DNA from: Actinomycetota bacterium
GTDB lineage: Bacteria > Actinomycetota > Nitriliruptoria > Euzebyales > Egibacteraceae
Assembly (NCBI GenBank): GCA_019347785.1
Contig: JAHWKQ010000100.1
Span: forward strand, 1 to 7,810
Length of the DNA: 7,810 nucleotides
Reading direction: 5' to 3'
Positions 1 to 5,330 of this stretch are shown piece after piece; the first letter of the stretch is position 1; every line of letters starts with the position of its first letter. Below the pieces are notes generated by a model. The model saw only the letters and a list, made by a program, of their open reading frames with translations. It searched no databases and had not been told where the DNA came from. The translations under genes and the position numbers were made by a program.

Positions 1-43
1 AGCCCTCGGCGATGGCCCAGCGCGTCCGTCCGATCGGCTCCAT
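1..43 (-). CDS. Partial CDS: N-terminus of an ASRT-like (sensory rhodopsin transducer family) protein
   Basis: Only the first 14 codons lie in the window; the gene runs off the left edge. On the minus strand an ATG at 43-41 reads MEPIGRTRWAIAEG. This closely resembles the N-terminus I know from the Anabaena sensory rhodopsin transducer (ASRT) family, where a 'GRTxWAIAEGYIP' opening precedes a small beta-sandwich domain of about 125 residues. A very strong ribosome-binding site (51-60) sits 7 bases upstream, so the start is well supported. Family members are small soluble proteins. The Anabaena one binds a sensory rhodopsin, but many homologues occur in genomes without one, so a photosensory role should not be assumed. 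The gene follows the SDR gene on the same strand after an 85-base gap and may be cotranscribed with it. The family call rests on one short motif. Confidence 0.6.
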   Translation of the reverse strand, partial: MEPIGRTRWAIAEG

Positions 44-50
44 CCGGCGC

Positions 51-60
51 TCCTCCTTCC
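51..60 (-). promoter_or_regulatory. Strong Shine-Dalgarno for the left-edge ASRT-like gene
   Basis: On the minus strand the sequence is GGAAGGAGGA, followed by a 7-base spacer and then the ATG at 43. It is the best ribosome-binding site in the window. It fixes the start of a gene of which only 43 bases are visible. Confidence 0.75.
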
Positions 61-94
61 GGGACCGCAGCCCCCCCATTCCCATCGTGACGCG

Positions 95-102
95 ATACGT
101 AT
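95..102. promoter_or_regulatory. AT-rich palindrome in the SDR/ASRT-like intergenic gap
   Basis: ATACGTAT is a perfect 8-base palindrome inside an AT-rich island (about 88-110) in an otherwise very GC-rich gap. It lies 52 bases upstream of the ASRT-like start. It could be part of a promoter or a small operator for that gene. No convincing -35/-10 pair can be assigned, so this is only a candidate. Confidence 0.2.
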
Positions 103-128
103 TCATCTGTCGCGCCGGCGGCGCCTCG

Positions 129-1139
129 TCAGCGACCGCCCCGCCCGCCGACCCAGGCGACGAGTCCGAGCAGGGCGGCCGCGGCCCCGGCGAGCCCCAG
201 ACCGCGGCGGTACTCGGTAGCCAGCAGTTGGGAGCTGGACGTCCTGGCCTTGTCGTCGAAGATGCCGTGCGACCCCTCGTCGCGTTGCTCGTCGGTGGGC
301 TCGAACAGGTTGTCCGGCCGGTCGGGGTCGAAGGGGCGGTCCGCGGCCTGCTGGCCGTCGTAGCCGGTCCTGGCCAGATGCCACTCCACCAGACCCGGAA
401 CGAGGCGGTTGCCGAGGACCGTCGCGACGGTCGACGTGCCGACGAAGACCCGCCGCCGCCGGTGGCTCGCCGCCCACACGATCGCCTCGGCGCAGACCTC
501 GGGCTGATACACGGGGGGGACCGGCTGAGGATGCTGGGACAGGCGCGTGCGGCAGTGGTTGAACTGAGGCGTGTTGACCGCCGGCAGGTCGACGGTCGTC
601 ACGTGCACTCGGCTGCCGCCGTGGCGCAGCTCGGTCCTCAGCGACTCGACGAACCCCTGCAGCCCGTGCTTCGCGCCGCAGTAGGCCGACTGCAGCGGGA
701 TGCCGCGGAAGGCCAACGCCGAGCCGACCTGCACCACGACGCCGTGGTCGCGGGGTCGCATCCGGCGCAGCGCCGTCATCGCCCCGTACACGCTGCCGAG
801 GTACGTGACCTCGGTGACCCGTCGGTACTCCTCCGCGGTCATGTCGGTGAGCTCCGCGAGGACCGTGACCATGGCGTCGTTGACCCACACGTCGATCGGG
901 CCGAAGGCCTCCTCGACCGCGTCCGCCGCCGCCTCGAGGTGGTCGGGGTCGGTGACGTCGGTCGGGACGACAAGAGCCCGGCCTCCGGCCGCCTCGACCT
1001 CCTTCGCCGCCGCCTCCAGGCCGGCACGGCCGCGCGCGAGCAGGCCGACGCTCACGCCCTCCTCGGCGAAACGCACCGCGGTGGCGCGCCCGATCCCCGA
1101 CGAGGCGCCGGTGACAACGACGACCCTGTCCGAGCCCAT
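129..1139 (-). CDS. SDR-family oxidoreductase with a C-terminal hydrophobic segment
   Basis: A 336-residue short-chain dehydrogenase/reductase, expected to catalyse NAD(P)(H)-dependent oxidation or reduction of a hydroxyl/carbonyl; the substrate cannot be told. The Rossmann nucleotide-binding motif TGASSGIG is at residues 10-17, and an acidic DVTD loop follows at 61-64. The catalytic Ser140 and YxxxK (Tyr153, Lys157) are present. The usual NNAG motif reads NDAM (87-90). After the SDR core, about 250 residues long, comes a tail with 'DPDRPDNLFEP' (271-281), a feature I associate with a subgroup of actinobacterial and proteobacterial SDRs. The last 25 residues form a hydrophobic helix (about 314-331) capped by Arg/Gly, suggesting membrane anchoring. 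The start at 1139 was chosen because GGAGG lies 7 bases upstream and the NAD motif is at the normal distance. A longer start at 1235 has no such site. The gene is divergent from the GH15 gene. Confidence 0.9.
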   Translation of the reverse strand: MGSDRVVVVTGASSGIGRATAVRFAEEGVSVGLLARGRAGLEAAAKEVEAAGGRALVVPTDVTDPDHLEAAADAVEEAFGPIDVWVNDAMVTVLAELTDMTAEEYRRVTEVTYLGSVYGAMTALRRMRPRDHGVVVQVGSALAFRGIPLQSAYCGAKHGLQGFVESLRTELRHGGSRVHVTTVDLPAVNTPQFNHCRTRLSQHPQPVPPVYQPEVCAEAIVWAASHRRRRVFVGTSTVATVLGNRLVPGLVEWHLARTGYDGQQAADRPFDPDRPDNLFEPTDEQRDEGSHGIFDDKARTSSSQLLATEYRRGLGLAGAAAALLGLVAWVGGRGGR

Positions 1140-1235
1140 ACGACCCCCTCCGGCGGCCTGCCCTGTCGGCGCGCCGGCCTCCTGACCTACCCCGCCCCAT
1201 CGGAGTGCGATGCATCTTTCGGTCATTTTTTCCAC

Positions 1236-1264
1236 GCCGATCGGCTAGGGTGCCGGGCGTGATG
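1236..1264 (+). promoter_or_regulatory. Putative promoter and palindrome upstream of the GH15 gene
   Basis: In the 141-base divergent gap, a 10-base palindrome GCCGATCGGC (1236-1245) abuts TAGGGT (1246-1251), which fits the actinobacterial TANNNT -10 pattern. Seven bases beyond this hexamer is GTG (1259), followed directly by ATG (1262). That is the spacing expected of a leaderless transcript. A T-run lies at 1226-1231, but no good -35 hexamer is visible. The palindrome could be an operator overlapping the promoter. This is pattern matching only. Confidence 0.3.
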
Positions 1265-1288
1265 GCGACGCCCGCGGCCCGTGCCTGA
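1259..1288 (+). other. Possible leaderless mini-ORF overlapping the GH15 start
   Basis: A GTG followed by an ATG (1259 and 1262, same frame) opens a nine-codon frame reading VMATPAARA and stopping at TGA 1286-1288. It overlaps the GH15 GTG start (1281) by eight bases in another frame. The GH15 start has no visible Shine-Dalgarno, while a TANNNT -10-like hexamer lies seven bases before this mini-ORF. It may therefore be a short leader that couples translation into the GH15 gene. It could also be chance, or mark an indel that split off the true start. Confidence 0.25.
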
Positions 1289-3125
1289 GGACCCGGCCCG
1301 AGGCCCGGCGCCGGGCAGGTATCCGCCGATCGCCGACTACGCCTTCCTCAGCGACTGTCACTCCACGGCCCTGGTCAGTCGCGACGGCTCGGTGGACTGG
1401 GCGTGCCTGCGGCGCTTCAGCGCCGGCAGCGTCTTCGCCCGGCTGCTGGACTGGGAGCGGGGTGGCCACTTCGCGATCGGCGCGGTCGACCTCCGCGAGA
1501 GCCGCCGGCGCTACCTCGACGGCACGCTCGTGCTCGAGACCACCGTGGCGACCGGCGGGGGGCGGGGTCGCCTGCTGGACGCGTTCGCGATGCGACGGGG
1601 AGGTCGGGAACGGCCGTACCACCAGCTCCTGCGCGTCGTGGAGGGGATCGAGGGCCACGTCGAGATGGACGTGGAGATACGGCCCCGCTTCGACTACGGG
1701 GACATGCGCCCGTGGGTGAGGGCCGCCTCAGAGCCCGGGGCGTTCACGTTCGTCGGGGGCGACGACGCGCTGGTCCTGCGCACCGATGCCGACCTGGAAC
1801 TCGAGCGGGGCCGGGCGCGGCTGCACGCCAGGGTGAGCGTCGGGGCCGGCGACCGGCTGCGCTTCACGGTCGTCCCGCAGCCACCGCACCTGCTCGACGC
1901 CCGCATCGGGTCACCCGACGAGGTGGACGCGCGCCTGGACGAGACCGTGGCATGGTGGCGGCGCTGGTCCGAGAGGACGAGCGCGCGGGGCCCCTACGCC
2001 GAGCACCTCCGCCGGTCGGCCGTCGTGCTCAAGGGCCTGACGTGCGCGCCGACCGGCGCGATCGTCGCGGCGCCGACCACGTCGCTGCCGGAGCGCATCG
2101 GCGGCAGCCTGAACTGGGACTACCGCTACGCCTGGGTGCGCGACGCCACGTTGAGCCTCCAAGGCCTGGGTATGGCGGGCCACGCCGAGGTCGCCCGCGG
2201 GCTGCGTGAGTTCTTCATGCGCTCGGCGGCCGGCCACGCCGAGGACCTGCAGATCCTCTACGGCGCGTACGGGGAGCGCCGGCTGGAGGAGTTCGAGCTG
2301 GACCTGGAGGGCTACCGGGGGTCCCGGCCGGTGCGGATCGGCAACCAGGCGGCGAACCAGCTCCAGCTCGACGTCTACGGGCACCTGCTCGACGCCACCT
2401 ATCACTGGCACGCCAGTCAGGAGCGCGTCGACCCCGACGAGTGGTCGTTCCTGGCCGAGCTGGTCGACACGGCCGCGGCCACGTGGGAGCGGCCCGACAA
2501 CGGCATCTGGGAGGTGCGCGGCGACCGCCGGCACTTCGTCCACTCCAAGGTCATGGCCTGGGTCGCGCTGGACCGGGGCTTGAGCTTCGTGGAGGAGACG
2601 GGCACCGACGAGCCCCGCGCGCAGCGGTGGCGGCGCGTGCGCGACGATGTGCGCACCGCCGTGGAGACCCACGGCGTCCACCCGGTCGACGGGTACTTCC
2701 TGCGGGCCTTCGACACCGAGGAGGTGGACGCCAGTCTGCTGCGGCTGCCGATCGTCGGCTTCGTCGATGCTGGGGACGAGCGGATGGTCCGCACCGTGGA
2801 GGTGATCAAGGAGCGCCTCGGCGTGCCGCCCGCCGGGTTCCTCCGCCGCTACCGGGCGGACGGCGGCGGCCGGGACACGGACGCCAGCCCGAACGCCTTC
2901 CTGCTGTGCAGCTTCTGGCTGGTCGACGTGCTGGCCATGCAGGGTCAGACGCGGGAGGCCACCGGCTTGTTCGAGCGACTGCTCGACGTGGGCAACGACC
3001 TTGGCCTGTTCGCCGAGGAGTACGACGGGGAGACCGGGCAGCTGTGCGGCAACTTTCCGCAGGCCTTCACGCACCTCGGGCTCATCCGCGCCGCGGCCCA
3101 GCTCGGGGGCGGCCGAGGGGACTGA
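1281..3125 (+). CDS. Glycoside hydrolase family 15 protein (glucoamylase/trehalase-type)
   Basis: A 614-residue cytosolic enzyme (no signal peptide or membrane segment) of normal length for bacterial GH15, with a trehalase-like N-terminal domain followed by an (alpha/alpha)6 barrel. The N-terminus has the typical 'IADYAFLSDCHSTALVSRDGSVDW'-like opening (residues 18-41). NWDYRYAWVRD at 278-288 is the family substrate-binding signature. GYRGSRPVRIGNQA and QLQLDVYG follow. Glu411 in GIWEVRG matches the general acid, and Glu579 in EEYDGETGQLCGNFPQAFTHLGLI-like sequence matches the general base of fungal glucoamylase. It should invert-hydrolyse an alpha-glucoside such as maltodextrin, isomaltose or trehalose; sequence alone does not choose between them. 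The GTG start is the first possible in this frame after an in-frame stop at 1260, but it lacks an evident ribosome-binding site. The zinc-finger gene lies 60 bases downstream, so a shared transcript is plausible. Confidence 0.92.
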   Translation: MPEDPARGPAPGRYPPIADYAFLSDCHSTALVSRDGSVDWACLRRFSAGSVFARLLDWERGGHFAIGAVDLRESRRRYLDGTLVLETTVATGGGRGRLLDAFAMRRGGRERPYHQLLRVVEGIEGHVEMDVEIRPRFDYGDMRPWVRAASEPGAFTFVGGDDALVLRTDADLELERGRARLHARVSVGAGDRLRFTVVPQPPHLLDARIGSPDEVDARLDETVAWWRRWSERTSARGPYAEHLRRSAVVLKGLTCAPTGAIVAAPTTSLPERIGGSLNWDYRYAWVRDATLSLQGLGMAGHAEVARGLREFFMRSAAGHAEDLQILYGAYGERRLEEFELDLEGYRGSRPVRIGNQAANQLQLDVYGHLLDATYHWHASQERVDPDEWSFLAELVDTAAATWERPDNGIWEVRGDRRHFVHSKVMAWVALDRGLSFVEETGTDEPRAQRWRRVRDDVRTAVETHGVHPVDGYFLRAFDTEEVDASLLRLPIVGFVDAGDERMVRTVEVIKERLGVPPAGFLRRYRADGGGRDTDASPNAFLLCSFWLVDVLAMQGQTREATGLFERLLDVGNDLGLFAEEYDGETGQLCGNFPQAFTHLGLIRAAAQLGGGRGD

Positions 3126-3185
3126 CACACCGTGGGGAGCGGGTATGCGTGGAACAGCGAAAGGGCGACGAGCAGGAGAAGGGTC

Positions 3186-3365
3186 GTGCGCGTTCACCAG
3201 TGCCCGAAATGCGAGTTGCGCTTCCCCGACGAGGCCGAGGTGAAGGGCCACCTGCGCACGGACCACGGGATGACCGGGGAGCAGGTCGCCGAGCCCCTGC
3301 ACGGGGTGCACTCGACGCCGCGGCCACCGGACCCGACCGAGGGGCAGAGCCACACCGAGCCGTGA
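3186..3365 (+). CDS. Small C2H2 zinc-finger protein (59 residues)
   Basis: A single classical-looking zinc finger lies at the N-terminus: Cys6-x2-Cys9-x12-His22-x4-His27, with Phe13 and Leu23 at hydrophobic core positions. A Pro-, Thr- and Glu-rich, probably disordered tail of about 30 residues follows. The GTG start at 3186 is chosen because AGGAGAA (3174-3180) lies five bases upstream and the finger then begins at residue 6. An upstream in-frame GTG at 3132 would add an arginine-rich stretch and has no better support. A DNA- or RNA-binding or regulatory role is possible by analogy with other bacterial single-finger proteins, but I do not know a characterised relative. It lies between the GH15 and terC genes on the same strand, with 60- and 88-base gaps. 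Confidence 0.75.
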   Translation: MRVHQCPKCELRFPDEAEVKGHLRTDHGMTGEQVAEPLHGVHSTPRPPDPTEGQSHTEP

Positions 3366-3374
3366 CGACCTGCT

Positions 3375-3397
3375 CCCGCGCCGGATCTGAGCGCGGG
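3375..3397 (+). repeat. GC hairpin downstream of the zinc-finger gene
   Basis: Perfect seven-base arms CCCGCGC (3375-3381) and GCGCGGG (3391-3397) enclose a nine-base loop. The hairpin starts nine bases after the zinc-finger stop codon and is immediately followed by a second, stronger hairpin. There is no T-tract. It may be part of a GC-type terminator or attenuator. Confidence 0.4.
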
Positions 3398-3404
3398 CGC
3401 GCGC

Positions 3405-3429
3405 GTGCCCCCCGGCTGCCGGGGGGCAC
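3405..3429 (+). terminator. Strong stem-loop between the zinc-finger gene and terC, probable terminator
   Basis: The arms GTGCCCCCCGG (3405-3415) and CCGGGGGGCAC (3419-3429) pair perfectly over 11 bases around a CTG loop. It ends seven bases before the terC ribosome-binding site. It has no following U-run, as is common in high-GC actinobacterial terminators. Together with the hairpin at 3375-3397 it probably ends or attenuates transcription from the GH15/zinc-finger genes. It could also control read-through into terC. TerC genes in some bacteria follow yybP-ykoY manganese riboswitches; I see no such conserved core here. Confidence 0.5.
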
Positions 3430-3435
3430 GCCGAT

Positions 3436-3445
3436 GGGAGGAAGG
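3436..3445 (+). promoter_or_regulatory. Ribosome-binding site deciding the terC GTG start
   Basis: GGGAGGAAGG lies eight bases before GTG 3454. This supports that start even though it gives terC an unusually long, Gly/Ser-rich N-terminus. Confidence 0.65.
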
Positions 3446-3453
3446 ACCACACC

Positions 3454-4551
3454 GTGCTTGCGATCCCCGTGACGGACCCGGCCCGGTCCGCGCTCGTGCT
3501 GGCGACGCAGTCCGGGTCCGGCTCGGGTTCCTCGGGCTCGGCCACGACCGCGGCGGTCGACCCCTGGGTGTGGGCCGTCTTCGTCGGTTTCATCGCGGCG
3601 CTGCTGCTCGTCGACCTCAAGGTCGTCATGCGCGAGAGCCACGAGCTCGGCACCAAGGAGGCGGGCGTCTACAGCGCGGTGTGGATCACGCTGGGGGTGG
3701 CCTTCACCGGCCTCGTGTGGGTGTGGATGGGACCGGGCGCGGCCGGCGAGTACATCACCGGCTACCTGATCGAGAAGAGCCTGTCGATCGACAACGTCTT
3801 CGTCTGGGCGGTGCTGTTCACCTTCTTCGCCGTACCGCCCGCCTACCAGCACCGGGTGCTTTTCTGGGGCATCTTCGGGGCGCTGGTCCTACGCGCGGCG
3901 TTCATCTTCGCCGGGGTCGCCCTGCTGCACGCGCTGGACTGGATCATCTACGTGTTCGGGGCGTTCCTGCTGTTCACCGCCTACCGGATCGCGACCAGCG
4001 ACGACGTGGAGGTGAACCCGGACCGCAATCCGATCCTGCGCCGGGTCCGCCAGGTGATCCCCCAGACCAAGGACTACCGCGGCGAGCGATTCTTCGTGGT
4101 CGAGGACGGAAGGCGCCTGGCGACCCCCATGGTGACGGTGCTCATCTCGGTCGAGCTGACCGACGTGCTGTTCGCGGTCGACTCGATCCCCGCCATCCTG
4201 GCCATCACCCAGAACCAGTTCCTGGTGTTCAGCTCGAACGCCTTCGCCATCCTCGGCCTTCGGGCCCTGTACTTCCTGCTGGCCGGCATGCAGGAGCGCT
4301 TCATCTACCTCAACAAGGGACTGGGCGTCATCCTCGGCTACGTCGGCGTGAAGTTCATGGTCAGCGAGTTCTACCACATCCCGACGGGCGTCTCTCTGGG
4401 CTTCATCGCCGTCGTGCTCGCCCTGACCATCTGGCTGTCGCTGCGGACGTCGGCCAAGCGGGCCCGCGAGGCCGAGACGGCGCACAACCCCGGTGGCCAG
4501 GACGGGGAGCAGCCCCGGTCGGGGTCGGTCGAGGGGCGCGAGGAGGGCTGA
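3454..4551 (+). CDS. TerC/Alx-family integral membrane protein
   Basis: A 365-residue polytopic inner-membrane protein of the TerC family, with roughly eight to nine hydrophobic segments from about residue 36 to 330. The two hallmark acidic membrane motifs are present: EKSLSIDNVFV (Asp113) and ELTDVLFAVDSIPAIL (Glu234, Asp237, Asp243). The length and an Alx-like central loop (about 187-222, 'NPILRRVRQVIPQTKDYRGE'-like) match the long Alx-type subgroup. In characterised members, Alx and related proteins are linked to manganese export and alkaline-pH response, and others to metal loading of secreted enzymes or tellurite resistance. Which applies here is unknown. The N-terminus is odd: about 35 residues precede the first membrane segment, with a Gly/Ser run at about 20-29. 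A charged tail of about 35 residues ends the protein. Its stop lies ten bases from the stop of the convergent CxxC gene. Confidence 0.93.
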   Translation: MLAIPVTDPARSALVLATQSGSGSGSSGSATTAAVDPWVWAVFVGFIAALLLVDLKVVMRESHELGTKEAGVYSAVWITLGVAFTGLVWVWMGPGAAGEYITGYLIEKSLSIDNVFVWAVLFTFFAVPPAYQHRVLFWGIFGALVLRAAFIFAGVALLHALDWIIYVFGAFLLFTAYRIATSDDVEVNPDRNPILRRVRQVIPQTKDYRGERFFVVEDGRRLATPMVTVLISVELTDVLFAVDSIPAILAITQNQFLVFSSNAFAILGLRALYFLLAGMQERFIYLNKGLGVILGYVGVKFMVSEFYHIPTGVSLGFIAVVLALTIWLSLRTSAKRAREAETAHNPGGQDGEQPRSGSVEGREEG

Positions 4552-4567
4552 CGGCGACAGGTCAGCC
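4546..4567. terminator. Dyad spanning both convergent stop codons, candidate bidirectional terminator
   Basis: GGCTGAC (4546-4552) and GTCAGCC (4561-4567) form a perfect seven-base inverted repeat around an eight-base loop. The terC stop (TGA 4549-4551) lies in the left arm, and the stop of the opposing CxxC gene (TCA on plus, 4562-4564) lies in the right arm. The position between convergent genes suits a bidirectional terminator, but the stem is short and has no T-tract on either side. Confidence 0.35.
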
Positions 4568-4786
4568 GGCGGTGCCCCGCTCGAGCGTGGCCTCGATCCG
4601 CGAGGCGGTGTCGCGCAGGTGCCGGACCAGGCACTCGGGGCAACCGGACAGGACGGCGCGCTCGTCGTCGGCCTCGCGGAACCACACCTCGACCTCCCGG
4701 TCCCCGGGCCTGGCCCGGGTCACGACCGGTGGTGTGGGCGCGTGGTCCTCCTCGTGCGGCAACAGCAGCCTGATGTGCGAATGCAT
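4562..4786 (-). CDS. Small CxxC protein of unknown function (74 residues)
   Basis: I do not recognise this family. The protein is hydrophilic and has a His-rich N-terminus (His2, His4, His11, His15). A CPEC motif (Cys49, Cys52) is followed by His56, then an amphipathic C-terminal helix (about 53-70). A Cys2His metal site, possibly completed by a dimer partner, or a redox pair are both possible. The ATG at 4786 has GAGGA six bases upstream. The gene begins 17 bases after the marR stop on the same strand, so the two are very likely cotranscribed and the protein may be functionally tied to the regulator. Longer readings upstream in this frame would only shadow marR. Confidence 0.6.
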   Translation of the reverse strand: MHSHIRLLLPHEEDHAPTPPVVTRARPGDREVEVWFREADDERAVLSGCPECLVRHLRDTASRIEATLERGTAG

Positions 4787-4803
4787 GTCGGGTCCTCGGG
4801 TCG

Positions 4804-5226
4804 TCAGGCGGTCGTGCGCGGGTCGGCGGGCTCCACCAGCTCGCCGAGCAGTGGGGCGAGGCGGCGCAGCTCCTCCACGTGGACGGCGGCCAGCGCCGTC
4901 AGGCGGTCGCGGCCCCGCCGGGTCAGCGCCAGCCGGACGAGCCGGCCGTCCTCGGTGTCCCGCCGGCGCGTGACCAGCCCCGCTCTCGCGGCCCGGTCGA
5001 TCAGCTCCACGGCGCTGTGGTGGCGCACGAACAGCGCCTCGGCGACGTCGCCCACCGTCGGCCCGCCCGGGCCCCCGAGCGCGCGGACGGCCAGCAGCAG
5101 CTGGTGCTGCGCCGCGGTCAGCCCCGCCTCGGCGGCGCGGCGCTCGCTCCAGCGCTCGAAGCGGCGCAGGGCCCTGCGGAACGACAGGAGCCTGGCGTAC
5201 TGGGCGTCGTCGAGCGGCTGTGCCAT
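4804..5226 (-). CDS. MarR-family transcriptional regulator
   Basis: A 140-residue winged-helix regulator of typical MarR length. The first helix region (about 8-33) should form the dimer interface with the C-terminal helices (about 105-130). The DNA-binding part is at 57-101: TVGDVAEALFVRHHSAVELIDRA-like helix-turn-helix, then the wing RRRDTEDGRLVRLALT with the family's usual RD..D.R pattern. It contains no cysteine, so it is not a thiol-based redox sensor of the OhrR type. The start at 5226 is preferred because it gives the standard family length. An alternative ATG at 5334 overlaps the antiporter stop as ATGA and would allow translational coupling, but it adds 36 Gly/Pro/Arg-rich residues. 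It is downstream of the antiporter and 17 bases upstream of the CxxC gene. It plausibly represses this unit; its ligand is unknown. Confidence 0.85.
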   Translation of the reverse strand: MAQPLDDAQYARLLSFRRALRRFERWSERRAAEAGLTAAQHQLLLAVRALGGPGGPTVGDVAEALFVRHHSAVELIDRAARAGLVTRRRDTEDGRLVRLALTRRGRDRLTALAAVHVEELRRLAPLLGELVEPADPRTTA

Positions 5227-5262
5227 GCCGGGGGGCGGTCCTTGCCCGCGGTCGTCCCACTG

Positions 5263-5284
5263 GGCCGGCCTGCCGCGGCCGGCC
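5263..5284. repeat. Perfect GGCCGGCC inverted repeat between antiporter and marR
   Basis: Two copies of GGCCGGCC (5263-5270 and 5277-5284), each itself palindromic, surround the six-base loop TGCCGC and can form an eight-base stem. With the marR start at 5226 the element lies in the 104-base gap after the antiporter gene. There it could be an operator, an internal terminator or an mRNA processing hairpin. If marR starts at 5334 it is inside the coding sequence. In DNA this GC-rich, chance is a real alternative. Confidence 0.3.
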
Positions 5285-5330
5285 GCGTTGGCGACAGGGT
5301 AGCGCCGCGGGCCGGAGGCGCCGCGCGGGG

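Noticed and set aside
1140..1235. Longer SDR start at 1235
   Set aside because: It adds 32 residues upstream of the nucleotide-binding motif, overlaps the divergent promoter region and has no ribosome-binding site comparable to the one before 1139.
12..1262. A 416-codon plus-strand open frame opposite the SDR gene
   Set aside because: It is antisense to a clear SDR with an intact catalytic set. It is Arg/Gly/Ala-rich without motifs, the usual high-GC shadow frame.
3141..3155. GGGTAT and GGAAC, resembling SigB -10 and ECF -35 elements upstream of the zinc-finger gene
   Set aside because: Neither has its partner element (GTTT or CGTT) at the right distance, so no promoter can be supported.
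3366..3453. yybP-ykoY manganese riboswitch before terC
   Set aside because: The gap is filled by two simple GC hairpins, and I cannot find the conserved riboswitch core sequences.
1911..3656. A 581-codon minus-strand open frame opposite GH15 and the zinc-finger gene
   Set aside because: It crosses several real genes on the other strand and shows no recognisable domain, so it is a shadow of GC-biased codons.
3405..4973. A 522-codon plus-strand open frame overlapping terC
   Set aside because: It is out of frame with terC, whose motifs are unmistakable; its Arg/Gly-rich translation has no domain.
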